Origin: Prorocentrum cordatum
Taxonomy: Eukaryota > Sar > Dinophyceae > Prorocentrales > Prorocentraceae
Direction: 5' to 3'
Length of the DNA: 64,000 nt
Assembly (NCBI GenBank): GCA_963575745.1
Contig: CAUYUJ010008580.1
Span: 225,039 to 289,038 of the forward strand
A program made the position numbers and the translations under genes. The notes below the pieces were generated by a model that was given only the letters and a program-made list of their open reading frames with translations, did no database searches and was not told where the DNA came from. Shown piece by piece: positions 24,313-35,204 of the stretch. How positions within the stretch are numbered: the stretch's first letter is position 1; the number at the start of each line of letters is the position of its first letter.

Positions 24313-24498
24313 GTTTGGAGGAGAGAGAATGAGAATGACATAAGCTTCACTTTTCGGGACGCCGCGCGGGTTTCTTGGATCGGCGTTGGGCTCCCCCTGG
24401 CCGCGCCTCCGGCGCCGCCCCTGGCGCGTGCGTCGATCCAAGAAATCTGCGCGGACTTCCGAACAATTACAGTTATGCAGTCGCTGATTCCTCTAAAG
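24313..24498 (+). other. Short GCN1 intron with inverted repeats
   Basis: A 186 bp GT..AG segment between two exons. It contains inverted arms at 24362-24384 and 24432-24454 that pair at 20 of 23 positions (core TTTCTTGGATCG). This is the layout reported for introner elements, introns derived from small DNA transposons, in dinoflagellates and other algae. Confidence 0.5.
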
Positions 24499-24603
24499 GC
24501 CATGGCGGAGGTTCTGGGTGAGTTGGAAGACGCCGATCATGTGGGAACCGCGCTGGAGCTCCTGACCCAGCTCTTCAGAGAGAACGCCGACGCACGGTTG
24601 TTG
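24499..24603 (+). CDS. GCN1: GCN1 exon, middle HEAT repeats
   Basis: Acceptor ATTCCTCTAAAG, open frame AMAEVLGELEDADHVGTA then LELLTQLFRENADARLL. Donor choices are GT at 24597 or 24604. The second keeps phase 0. The C-terminal half matches the GCN1 stretch that in animals runs M-G-x-L-M-E-I-Y-Q-E-K. Compared with animal GCN1 about 30 residues between this and the previous exon are missing, so either the loop is shorter or a further small exon was missed. Confidence 0.5.
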
Positions 24604-24779
24604 GTGGCACGGTGCCTCGAGAAGGTCCCTGCCTGTAGTGCGGAGAAGCACGGATCCGATCGATCAGATTTGGCTGCGCAGCGTGACGCCGTCAGGCCGA
24701 TTTGCAGCGGCGCTGCGTTGTCACAAAGCCGGCATGTTTTTCGGCACTGGGGAGCGCGTTCAGTTAGCCTGGGCACGAC

Positions 24780-25000
24780 GACAATGAGGAGGGGAAGGAG
24801 GACGATCCGAGGAAAGAGAAGCAGGAGAGAGTAAAGGGAGGAGGGGGAGGAAGAGGAGCGAGGAGAGCGTGGAGAGGTAGGAGGGCGAGGATGAGGAGGA
24901 GAACGGGGTTAGGAGGAAGAGCGAGGGGGAGCTGGAGGACGAGCCAGAAGAGGAGTGAGAAGGACGGAGGGGCCCAAGATTGGAGGGAGGAGCCGTAGCT
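24780..25000. repeat. AGG/GAGG-rich tract
   Basis: Irregular purine-rich DNA on the + strand with no domain. Confidence 0.5.
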
Positions 25001-25089
25001 GTTGTAGATCAATAGTGGGCTCAATCAGCCGGTGTGCCGTATCTTCCTGGAAGTATTTCGGATGCTGGACATCGGTCGAGGGTCTCGAG

Positions 25090-27257
25090 AACCCAGCCAC
25101 AGCTAGATGCACTGACCCAACTACGGAGGAACGCTCAGAATCGCAACGCTCAGACAAGGCGACGCATCAGCAAACGAATCTGGAAGGAGATGCGGAGACG
25201 GAAACGGATTATACAGCGCGCGCGTGTCAGCACCATATTTGAAAAGTATCGCGGGTTGAGCCAAATAACGGTCATCCAATCAGGACGACAGCGGGCGCTA
25301 CTAACATACATGCGTGGCCCAGACGGAACAAAAACACAAGCAGAGAGTCCATGGCAAACGCATTTTTCCAGATTTCCGATTTCTACGAGCATCTTTACCA
25401 CTCCACTCACCTGGCTGTACTGCCAGACCAGCCAGCCGACAGAGTACCATCATTCACTCTCCAAGAGTTCCACAGGGCTGTCCAATCTCAAGTGCGGAAA
25501 AGCACCCGACACGAAGAACAATTGAGCCGCGATGCTAAAAAGCTCTCCGATGGAGATGAAGCAAGCAGTGCCGGCTTTGTACAATGCGAGCTTACAAGCT
25601 GTCTCACCAAACCCCGCAAAGCTGGCGACAATCCGTGATCTCAGTTATCCCTCAAGCAGGCTGCCTCACGCAACACCAGAATTATAAACAAGTGTGCAGC
25701 GTATCTTTACTATACAAGCTCTTCAGCAAGCTTCGCTACAACAGATTTCATCCACACCTCGCTGAGCAACAACCGCCGAACCAAGCTGGATTCCAGCCAC
25801 GACGTTCAACGCAAGATCACCTTCTCATCTCACGTCGCGTATGCTCCGTGAGCGTGCGCAAGAATCGAACGTACCCCTTTGGAGAGCGACGCTTTATTGC
25901 AAGACAGTTTCCGACAGAGTCGAGCACGAAGGCCTATGGGCAGCATTGTCGAGCCAAGGCGATGCACCAGCTTAAATTCACCTACTCCAGCGATTATACT
26001 CGAGACAAACAGCGACGATGCGTACGGACGTGAAGAGACGCCTAATCTTTCTTCTGAGGGGTACAAACAAGGCTACCCACTCAGTTCATTGTTGTTGAAT
26101 TCACTTCTCGAGTCTATGATGCGCCCGCTCGTCGCTAGCTGGAAGCGTCGGAAACCAGGGATCTCAGTTGGATTCGCAAGATTGCAGCCTCACCAGTCTT
26201 CGTTTCGCCGACGACATTTTCTTGACGGGCCGTACCCTTTTTAAGCTTTGCGACAATGCTCTAGGAAATGGCTGCAGCTGCACAGCTGCACGGTCTGCAC
26301 ATTCAGTCAGACAAGAACAACACTTGAACCAATTGCAATCAGCCCACCGGAAGAGCACGGCAACGCGTTGTCCTCTCTCTCTATGTATACATATATATAT
26401 ACATATATATATACATACATATATATATATTACCGCACAATGGCAAAGACAAGTATTCGGGGCAGCGGGTCTGATTTGAAGACGCCATGCCCACAACTAT
26501 ACAACATTTGCTCAAAACGGGATGGGCCGCAATCACAACACACAGACACGACCTCACAGGAACATGCTACCCTCTGAAACACCGGCCCCGACTTTTCAAC
26601 GGCATTGTCACGCCAACGGTGATCTACGGCGCAGCTACATGGACTAACCGTGCTTCTGAGGCACCAGCTACATCGTACACAGCGCAGGACATTATGAATG
26701 ATTGTTGGATCCCTAAGGCGGCGCCGAGCTACCGACACGAATTGCTCCAACGGAATAGAAATTGGCACATCCGACCACGGCGACAGTCACACGAACCAGG
26801 TGGTAGAATTGGAGCCATGGGTGGAGATCATCTAACGAACGACACGACAGGCAGAGGATTGAATAAATACGAACAGAGTTCACGATTGGGCCACGACGCA
26901 AAGAAGGATGGCGTGGAGACGCGCTGGCAGAATGGCGAAGCATTCCGTTTAAGCATGGGCGCTGTGCACCATCCGGTGGCACTTTTCTTTGCATGCCAAT
27001 CTGAAGGGCACAGAAAGTCAGGTGGGCCGAGCAAACGTTGGGATGCTGACACACGTGAGTGCCCTTATACCACAGGAGGGCACAGCCCACCAGCCCGCAA
27101 CAGTCACGACGTTCATGCCGCCGATTGGCTGCTCCTTGCGGCGAGCGACGCCGCAGGGGTACAGATGGAAGAACACTGCGTGAACGACGGCGCCGGCAGT
27201 GACCCCGAGCGCATGCAGCACAACCCAGAGCCCCGCGCACCGACATCGACACCCTGA
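25090..27257 (+). pseudogene. Decayed LINE reverse transcriptase
   Basis: Pieces of a non-LTR retrotransposon ORF2 in successive frames. In order: a linker with FTLQEFHRAVQ (about 25455), SWRQSVISVIPQAG (25630), the RT fingers LLYKLFSKL and QPPNQAGFQPRRSTQDHL (25710-25825), a palm block with RGTKQG-like YKQGYPLSSLLLNSLLE (26070), and the catalytic FADD at 26204-26215. A C-terminal part reads RPRLFNGIVTPTVIYGAATW (26590) and GGPSKRWDADTREC (27030). At least three frame changes and stops break it. A TATATA microsatellite interrupts it at 26383-26431. No endonuclease domain is visible upstream, so the copy is 5' truncated. Confidence 0.85.
26381..26431. repeat. (TA)n microsatellite within LINE
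   Basis: ATATATAT/ACATAT run lying between the RT palm and the C-terminal part of the LINE. Confidence 0.9.
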
Positions 27258-27282
27258 ACCTGCCCTCCATCAGAGACCCGAA

Positions 27283-27502
27283 TCATCAGGGGTAACTCGG
27301 GTCAGGGTTAACTCGGGTTCGTTTTTCGGGAATCCGAGCCTGAGTTACCCCGGACCCGAGTTACCCCGGATAATTCGGGTGTCCAGAGCCCCAAATCATC
27401 AGGGATAATTCGGGTCAGGGCTAACTCGAGTTCGTCTTTCGGGAATCCAAACCCGAGTTACCCCGGGCCCGAGTTACCCTGGATAACTCGGGCGCCCAAC
27501 TT
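27283..27502. repeat. AACTCGGGT palindromic duplication
   Basis: Two ~112 bp units (27283 and 27390). Each carries AATCATCAGGG, GGGTCAGGG, TTTCGGGAATCC and inverted ACTCGGG/CCCGAGT motifs, so each unit folds on itself. Confidence 0.75.
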
Positions 27503-27671
27503 CATTTCCCTCTTTCCTCCTACAGGGTGACATGTCTGACCTCATCCTACCTGTTCTGCTGTCACGAACTTTCTACCCAGGGGCGTGGGGCCACGGTCTG
27601 ACCCGCCTGGCCCGAGCTCGGCCCCGGACTTGTGTCCGCAGCGGTGGCATGTTTTTCGTTCCTTGCTTTCT

Positions 27672-27836
27672 GTCGGGCGTGTCCCCCTACAGGGGGATTT
27701 TCGACGACAAATCAAACATACCCCCAAAATGCCCCAAGAAGGTCACAGAAGATTCAAAAAATAGGCCCCAGACTATTTCTGGACTACTGGCTTACTATTT
27801 CTGGGGTACCTTCTATTATTCGTCGAGAATCCCCCT
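27672..27836. mobile_element. Foldback MITE, copy 2
   Basis: Left terminal repeat at 27672-27706 differs from the right terminal repeat of copy 1 (1641-1675, read in reverse) at two positions. The right repeat at 27821-27836 keeps only its inner half (CGTCGAGAATCCCCCT), so the outer end is lost. The AT-rich interior resembles copy 1 partly in inverted orientation. Confidence 0.7.
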
Positions 27837-27939
27837 TCGTACCCCTCCTCGCTCCTCCCGCCTCTCTCGGGGCCCCTCCCTCCTCCTGCCCTCTTGACTG
27901 CATGCACTTGCCTGCCTCGTCCTGCCTCATCCCTGCTCG

Positions 27940-27941
27940 CA

Positions 27942-27982
<41 letters not shown>

Positions 27983-28005
27983 CTCTCTCTCTCTTTTCTT
28001 CGCTT
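27940..28005. repeat. (TC)n microsatellite
   Basis: CTCTCT runs with TTTC interruptions. Confidence 0.9.
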
Positions 28006-28049
28006 CTCTTATCCTCTCCTCGCAGGGCGTTTTGCCAAGCCTTCCCAGC

Positions 28050-28610
28050 ACACCTAGGGCGATCAGGGGGGTCATCGGAGACGTCCCTGAGACCCCCAAG
28101 ACAGCACAAGGGCGCTCCAAGAGTGACCGACGTGACCTCAAGATGGCCCAAAAGGCCTCCAGGACGGCCCCAAAGAGGCCTCCAAGAGCACTCCCAAGAA
28201 GGCCCCAAGAGGCACAAATCTTTGACTTTCCGTTGATGTTTGCTGAATTTTGGGGTTCTCATCTTTTCGGCTTCCCAACGCTCCAAGACGGCGGTCTTCT
28301 GGGCGTCCGGAGCCGCCTGGGAGGCTCCAAAATCGCCCCACAACCATCCGAAAGGGCTTCCAGGCAGTCCACGAGAGCCCCAAAACGGCACGACACGGGT
28401 CCAAGATGGCCCTCAGAGAGCCCCATGGCGGCCCAAGATGGCCCCAAGACACCATCCGAAGCATTCCAAATCGTGACCCGGTCGTTCAGGAAGACCGCGG
28501 TTGGAGGCAGGGTGGCCCGAGGAAGTCCCCAGAGGCCCCCAGAATACGCCCAGGAGGCCTCCAGATGGCCTTAAGAAAGCCTCAAACAATTTTTGTGAGG
28601 CCCCCGGAGG
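28050..28610 (-). repeat. CCAAGA/TCTTGG array, inverted relative
   Basis: Degenerate CCCCAAGA and TCCAAGA motifs every 10-20 bp. A ~70 bp AT-rich core at 28225-28300 is the reverse complement relative of 15215-15275. Confidence 0.6.
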
Positions 28611-28854
28611 TTCTCCAAGGAGGAGCCTCCGCAAAAAAGAGCTGAGGAGGATGGGGAGAATGCGCAGGGTACGGCGAAAATAAGGAAAAATAAGCATGGA
28701 GGAAGGATAACGAATCACATTATTATAGCGGCGATGCCGGAAGAGGCAACAAGGAGTTTTCTCTAAATTGTCGGCTTGACCTTCCTGCTATTCCGCCTGC
28801 ATGCCAAACTTCAAGGACCAGGGTGCATGGCGCGAAGCGCCACTGCAGTCTTGT

Positions 28855-28870
28855 ATCTATATATATATAC

Positions 28871-28912
<42 letters not shown>
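28855..28912. repeat. (TA)n microsatellite
   Basis: Pure TATATA run. Confidence 0.95.
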
Positions 28913-28914
<2 letters not shown>

Positions 28915-29059
28915 GCAGACAGTGTCTGCACCTCCCCACCCGCGCTCCCTCGCTTCTCCCGTTCTGCGCAGTCCCCCCCCACCCCTATCCGGAGTCTGCG
29001 CCGTAAGGTCCTCGCGGGCAGCATGGACGAGGACAGATCCCGGCCCGGGCGGGCGACCG

Positions 29060-29360
29060 CCTGGCGCTGGAGGAGGAGGAGGAGGAGAGGAGGAGGGGGG
29101 CGACCACGACGAGAGCGGCGAGAACGACACGGGTGAAACAGGAGGGGGATGACAATCATGACGAGAAGGAGGAGGACGAGGACGAGAAGGAGGACGGGGA
29201 CGACAATGAAGACGAGGAGAGGGGGGGCGACAAGGAGGAGGAGGACGAGGACGAGGAGAAGGGCATGGAGTACGAGGATGCGTACAAAAAGGGCACTGGC
29301 GACGAGGCCGAGGACGACGTGGACAAGGACGAGGAGGAGGGGGAGAAGGAACCAGCTTGT
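29060..29360. repeat. GAG/GAC-rich tract
   Basis: Acidic-coding triplets on the + strand. Compositional only. Confidence 0.7.
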
Positions 29361-31290
29361 GGGCAAGGGCTCGACTGTTGTGGCTTGGCGTTGTTGTCTG
29401 GCCAACGCCCGCTCACCCCCTTCTGTGCCTGTCACCGATTGGTGTCGCATTGCCGCCAGAACGTGTTCTCTTGTAGCATGCTGCACATGTGGCCGCAAGT
29501 CTTAACACCGCTCGGCCGAAGTAGTCAATGGCTGTGCACGCCAGCCCTCCGCATGCGCCCCCTGCCCATGGCCTCCGCATGCCCCGAATATGGATCCATT
29601 GTGCGGCGGCCGAACGGTAATTCCTCGACCCTGCGTGCGTGGCCGAAGTGACATGCCGCCGCGCGGATTGTGTTTCCTTTGCTGTTGGGGTTGTAATTGT
29701 TGACTCATCAGGTTAAGTGAACTGTTGTTGATGGTCCCCGTCCTCCGGTCCACCGAGTGATCTTCCATTGAAGCCCCCCTCCGGGCTTCGCACCTCGTTT
29801 TTTACAACGGGCAGCCTTGAGTCTCTGGCTGCGTTGTCTGCCCCCGGTTTACAACAACGGCTCCCGTTCAGTATGGCTTGGAAAATGTATCGAAAATCTC
29901 GTTCGCGCTGGACGTCTTCACAACTTCTGCAGGAACCGCGCCCTTGGGACTTCCTCCCCACTAATTCAGACGCCGCGTTCTCGACACTAAGGAATCACGC
30001 TCTCGCTTTGGACTTCCTCCTAACGTACCTGGGAATTCCCTCTCGTTTTGGACTTTCGCGATCCGTGCGGGACTGATGCTTCAGCGACCTGGCCGTCTGG
30101 GCCCGCCCGCCCGACCCACCCGTTAGGGTCCGCCCGCCCGACCCGCCCGTTTGGTTCTGCCGCTTGTGTTTCTGTTCCTAACCCTCCTGGGGATGATCTC
30201 TCTCTTGCTCCATCCGTCTCCTTCCCCCTTCTCCCTTTCCTCCTACCTCCCTTTCCCTGTTTTAGGGGTTGCGCCAATTACACGTGGCAGGTAAGGTAGA
30301 CTCAGCCCCAAGAGGGGTACGATCGAAGACGAAGAGGGCGCGTATCGCGGGTTCGGGATATAAATTCTGAGTAACACGCGAGCAGATACGAGCGAACAGT
30401 CGTAAATTGATGTGTGTTGGTGTCGTTGTCGGTTTGGTGTTTGTTGCTGTTTGTTGGCGTTGTTGCTTTTAGTTTGTTGTTGCAGTGGTTGTGTTGGCAT
30501 CTTCACTTCTGAAGAATATGTGCTGTTGACCCCCCTCTTTCGGTGCCCATTGTGTTTGTTATATTGAAGTGCCTATCCTAGGGCTCGCATCCTATGTTTT
30601 ACAAGGGAGGTATTGCGCCTCAGACTGTGTCTTCGGCCCCCAGTCTACCACAATACAATAGCGGTTCCCGCCTGAATTTTCTTAACAAAGTATTTTAGAG
30701 ATGTTCGTTCGTTCGGGACATTTTTGCAGTTTATCGAGTAATCGCGCTCTCGCTTGAGATTGCATCACAACCTGTTCACGAATCTTTTTCTCGACGCTCT
30801 GGAATCGCGCTCTCGCCCAGGACTTCCTAGCAAGCGCTTTACTCGGGAGACGAGCTTTCGCCGGAGACCTCTTTGCCATCGCCTCCTGCTGTCGTCCCTC
30901 TTGCTGATCCCTCTCGTCCACCATCCTCTCCCTCCCTCCCTCTTGCTCCCCCTCCTCCGCTCCTCCACCTCGTCTCTCCTCGGCGGCCTTCGCACCCACG
31001 ACCGCCCACCGTCGCAATGGTGCCCCTGGCTTGGCCGCACAGCCGGTCTTGATTGTCAGTGCGCTCCGTAGAGAAACATCGACGAGTTGACGCGTCGCCC
31101 GCGGCGGAGGCCCCTCAGAGGGCAGCGTGAGCCAGCGGAAGTAGATTGGGGAGTCTGCCCAGCTGCCGGAAGCTCGGCAGACTTTGTCTTGTTCGTGGTC
31201 CCCCTTGATTTATTCATTATATATATACATATACATATACATGTACATATGTGCAAGGGCGTGCCAGCTTTTTTTTCTCTCCCTCTTTCT
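29360..31290. other. No gene recognised; weak dispersed repeats
   Basis: Contains several copies of CTCTCGCTTTGGACTTCCTC-like motifs (29930-30060 and 30740-30830), related to the units at 35205-35720. Also GCCCGCCCGACCC repeats at 30090-30150 and TTGTTG-rich DNA at 30415-30500. No domain in any frame. Confidence 0.4.
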
Positions 31291-31299
31291 CCTCCCTTC

Positions 31300-31336
31300 G
31301 TCCTCCTCCTGCTCCTCGCCCTCGTCCTCCTCCTCC

Positions 31337-31371
<35 letters not shown>

Positions 31372-31385
31372 CTCTCTCTGTCCTT
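31300..31385. repeat. (TCC)n tract
   Basis: CCT triplets, followed by an acceptor-like TCTCCCGCAG at about 31398, but no convincing exon after it. Confidence 0.8.
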
Positions 31386-31599
31386 TCCTCTCCCGCAGCC
31401 GCCGCGCTCGGGCTGGCCTCTTCCTCCCTCCCACCTCGCACGCCCCGCCAGCCGCACTGGTCAGCGGCGGCGAGGGGCACGCCGTGCCTCATTGCCGCCT
31501 TCGCCACCGGCTGCTGCCGTGCGCATGTCCAACGAGATGCCGACGCAGGAGCACCCGTGATCTCCAGTGTCGGCCGCTTGGAGTCTGTGGTTAGGAGCC

Positions 31600-32490
31600 G
31601 TGCCACATCAGGCTGCACCCTGAAGCGACGCCTTCACTTTCCCAGGTAGCGAGCATCTGCGTTTGCCAGGTCCAGAGCTGCTGCGTCTCTTCGGCACGGG
31701 AGGCCTGCACATCCTCGTGCAACGGGCCATCCAAGGTGAAGGAGGCGATTCCGCCCATGTGTCACGAATCATGTGGCCAAGTGAACACAGTTCAGGTGTA
31801 TTCGTTGACCAAGTGATGATGAGCCACCTCAGTGCCATAGTGTCAGGGCGCCCTCAAGTTCGACAGCCTCAAGGGAAGGCTAAGTTTCATGGAGCTTCTT
31901 ACTCGCAGGTCGCAGGTCGGTTGCTTCTTGCTGGCGTTCCACATCGGCGCTTGTGATATTTGTTGGGCAGGCGTGACCAGTAGCGGGGCGATCTTGGCCA
32001 TTCCAGCAGCAGTCTTAACGACCAAGGCGTGCGGGAGAATCTCGCTCCCATGGCGAGGCTGGACTGAGCCTGTTGAGCTCGGCCCTGGCGGCCGCGTCAG
32101 CCTTTGATTTCAGCGTGGGCACGCCCAGCTTGGACCACTGCTCACAGTACGCTGGGTAGGGATACGCGGTCTGAGCGTGCCCTGGAAACGGCAGGGCCGT
32201 TTTTGTTACTGGTTCCGTTTTGCCGTTTTCTTGCCGGTTCCGACGTCGTTGTTTTGCCGGCTCTGTCGCTGTTTTTTTTCCGGGTTCGAGCTCCGGTTCC
32301 AATCTCGGAGCCGTTTTTTGCCGTTTCCAGTCGCCGTTGTTCTGGCACTTCCATTTTCAAGAGGCACTTCGTCGGAAACGGTGAAAAAAACGGCCCTGCC
32401 GTCTCCGGGGCCCACTGAGTACACGGTGGCTCCACAGAATTCCATCGCAAAGTGCTGCGCAGCGAGCTTGCCTTGTAGGCCCAGGCGCGC
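31600..32490 (-). pseudogene. Unidentified coding-like segment split by a MITE
   Basis: On the minus strand, coding-like sequence on the left of the MITE (AYPYPAYCEQWSKLGVPTLK, 32100-32165) and on the right (AAQHFAMEFCGATVYSVGP, 32410-32470) lie in compatible order. Further fragments follow at 31610-32025 (for example MALRWLIITWSTN), broken by stops. I do not recognise the family. It could be transposon debris. Confidence 0.35.
32183..32408. mobile_element. MITE with ~35 bp terminal inverted repeats
   Basis: Left arm 32183-32217 and right arm 32374-32408 share the perfect core ACGGCAGGGCCGTTTTT and adjacent near-matches. The interior is built of CGGTTCCG and GCCGTTTT motifs. No coding capacity. 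It sits inside the coding-like segment of 31600-32490. Confidence 0.7.
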
Positions 32491-32744
32491 CCCTCCCGGC
32501 ACGCCGCCCACGGATGCGACGCACCGCGGCGGGCCCGCTGCGGTGTCAAGAGGAAGCCGATGCGTTGCTGCAGGAGGCCTGCGCGGGCCGGAGGCCACGT
32601 GGCACCAGATCCTTTTTTTCTTTGGAGCGGGCAGGGCCAATGGCACCGGGGGGTGGCCTCACTCGCTGCCCACTGCCGACCCCACTGGCCACAGACGTGA
32701 TCGAGGAGGGGGAAGCAGGACAAGGAGGACGGAAATGGGGGAGG

Positions 32745-32880
32745 AGGGGACAAGAGGAGGAGGAGGAGGAGGAGGAGGAGGAGGAGGAGGAGGAGGAGGA
32801 GGAGGAGGAGGAGAGGTCCGAGGAGAAAGGAGGAGGAAGCGGAGCACGAGGAGAGGAGGCGGGAGCAACAGCGGGAGGGG
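32745..32880. repeat. (GGA)n array
   Basis: GAG/GGA triplets on the + strand. Confidence 0.95.
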
Positions 32881-33221
32881 AGGGTTGGGGGACGAGAGAA
32901 GCAGTGATGTGAGCAGACTGAGGAGGACGGGAAGAAGGACCGGGCGAGAGGGAAGAGAGCACAGGAGGTGGACGACGACGAGGAGGAAGAGGCGAGGGAA
33001 GAGGGGGATGCAGGGCGAGGACGCAGAGGGGGGGCGCAGGAGAGGCACGCGGGAGCGCGACGTGAGGGCAGAGGCAGGCAGGCCAGCCTGGGCCGCGGTG
33101 GCCTCCTCTGCCCCCGGATGGGGAGGCGGTGCTGCGCCCTCGGCCGGTGGGCCTGGCCGCGCCTGGGATCCCAGCTGCTTCTCGGCTGCTGCTCGGCCGG
33201 TCGCTCCATCGTCCTCTCTGC

Positions 33222-33290
33222 CCCTATGGCGACGGAAGAGCTGCCGGGGATCCCAGAAGACCCCGAGTTCATAGAAGAAGCATTTCGCCG
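33222..33290 (+). CDS. Possible exon, unidentified
   Basis: Non-repetitive frame MATEELPGIPEDPEFIEEAF followed by RRMEE, ending at a GT donor (GTGAGC, 33301). Composition is protein-like and contrasts with the repeats around it. It does not match GCN1 and I cannot name a family. Confidence 0.25.
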
Positions 33291-33591
33291 AATGGAAGAA
33301 CGTGAGCTGCCTCACGGAATGGTCGTTCTTGTGCCGCCCGCGTCGAGGGTCGTTGCTGGTGATTCGAACACCTCTTCAGAGGTCTTTACTAGACGATGCC
33401 CCACACGGTATACACTTGTTCCAGGCACGGAGCCCCCCGTGCCGCGGCCGCTGCTTGCGCCCCGCCGCCCACGGAGGCTGGCGGGCCTGGCAGGCAGCGC
33501 GAACGAGCTCTGCCCTGGATCGCTCGTCCGCAACGGCCCCCTCTGAATGCTGCTGTCGTCTCTCCCACGAGGACGGCCGGGGAGCAGCTCT

Positions 33592-33776
33592 GGTCAGGAA
33601 CTTTGGCTAAGCGCGTCGTTCCGCCGGTGCTGGCCCACCGCGCTTCGGCGCGACGCGCTACACACTGCCCCGTCCTCCAGCGCAACGCCCCGAGAGCCTC
33701 CCGCTCCGCGCCGCTCGCAGGGCATGGCGTGTCGCCAGGGCCGCCGCCGCGACACGCGAAACAAGAGTTCGAATGT
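33592..33776 (+). mobile_element. SINE-like element, copy 3
   Basis: GGTCAGGAACTTTGGCTAAG start and AACAAGAGTTCGAATG end. The stem AGCGCGTCG (33610-33618) with CGACGCGCT (33651-33659) keeps pairing although one base pair differs from copy 1. AGCGCGTCGTTCCGC recurs at 43860, a possible fragment. Confidence 0.55.
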
Positions 33777-33939
33777 TAAGGTTCTGATGTTTGTAGTTTT
33801 GCGGGGCTCACTGTTGCGGCCACTGAGTTGCACACTGGTCGAGGTGGCACAAGTAGTTCGGTCACCTGTTCTTGCCGGCTTCAACGATCCGCGTGCGCGC
33901 GCGCCTCCAAGAATGGGAAGCGAGGCCACAGCTGGACCA

Positions 33940-34800
33940 CAGGAGCCCACCGTCCCGTTCAGTTAGCCAAGGCAAACCAGGGAAATCAGTTGCTCCAGCT
34001 TTGCTTCTCAAGGACACTATTGGACAACAGCCTCTTCCGCCAACCTGGGATCCCGTGGAGGGGTTCGTGGAGCGGTGTTCGGAATTAGCTAGCGACGAGA
34101 AGGCTAATCCAGTGGTAGCACTTGCTGTCGTGCAGTGGGAGTAGGTTTGCACAGATGTCTGCTCGTTACATCGGGGCTTTCAGTGAGCTTACGAACGATG
34201 GTTTCGGCGGATTTGGGCGCCAAGTTGCACTGCCCTGGTCCAATGTCGACTACCCCGTCCCTGACTTAAGTGAGCTTCGCTGAGTTGCTGAAGGATGGCA
34301 ATGACTGCGTGATCTAGCATAAGTGGATCGAATGTCAGATGCGAAGCCAGAGGCTACGATGGCGGAGTTTTCGTTCTTTTCGTGAGAACGAGTAAGCAGG
34401 TCTGGTCTTGATCTCCAGATTAAACAAATCGGTAGGGCGAGCACGCAAACTATTGTGTAACGGGTTCATTCGTGAGCAGGTCAGTGAGCTTCTCGAGGCT
34501 ATTTTGGCTGACGTTGAGGATGCAGGCGAAGGAGAGCCGACCAAACACATACAAGCTAGCTGGAGCGACTGGCGTAAAACTGCTAGCATGGGCTCTGCCA
34601 GTGGCCTTCATCGGGTCACCATGGTGTGCTGTGTTTCGTCCCCTCATGTTGTTCAAGTCCAGAAAAAAAAAGGCCCCAGCGACGACCCCAATAGTGTAGT
34701 ACAGCACGAGCTGCAGGTTGATCGTAAACTCTGGCGAACGACCTGCACTCCGCCAGCCGCCTGGCTCCCGGCTTGGTCCAGCTTCTGATGCCACTGGCAT
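33940..34800 (-). pseudogene. Unidentified coding-like region
   Basis: Minus-strand frames contain protein-like segments, including a hydrophobic stretch LVLYYTIGVVAGAFFFLDL (about 34660-34720) followed by GRLSFACILNVSQNSLEKL. Another segment near 34180-34250 reads GQCNLAPKSAETIVRKL. Stops and frame changes separate them. No family recognised. Confidence 0.3.
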
Positions 34801-34859
34801 CCCTCACTGATGCGACTGCTGCATGTTCATCCTGGGAAAGTGGGCCAGAAGGTGCTCAC

Positions 34860-34990
34860 GCGAGGAGGAGGGGGGGGGAGGGAGGAGGATGGAGGAGGGG
34901 GAGGAGGAAGAGGAGGAGGAGGACAAGGAGGAGGAGGAGGAGGAGGAGGGGAGGAGGAGGAGGAGGGAGGAAACTAGAGGAGGAGGAGGG
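34860..34990. repeat. (GGA)n array
   Basis: GAG/GGA triplets on the + strand. Confidence 0.95.
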
Positions 34991-35204
34991 AGATAACTAG
35001 AGGAAAAGGAGGAAGGAGTGAGGGAGGGAGGAGGCCTAAAATCAAAACGCCGAATTGACGACGACAACGACGATGACGATGACGACGAGGGCAACGACTC
35101 CACCTCCTCCTTCTCCTGCTCCTCCTCCTCCTTCTTCTCCGAGGGCCTAGGGGCTGTTCGGGCTTGTTGGGATTTCGGCGAAGCCCCGGACCGAGAGGGA
35201 CGGA

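Noticed and set aside
28720-31290. Acidic DE-rich frame as a nuclear protein gene
   Set aside because: Frame follows GAG/GAC triplet repeats and ends without a domain.
33755-33775. AGAGTTCGAAT as a tRNA or Pol III B box
   Set aside because: Similar to a B box in copy 3 only; copies 1 and 2 differ and the distance from the A-box-like TGGCTNAGC is too long for a tRNA.
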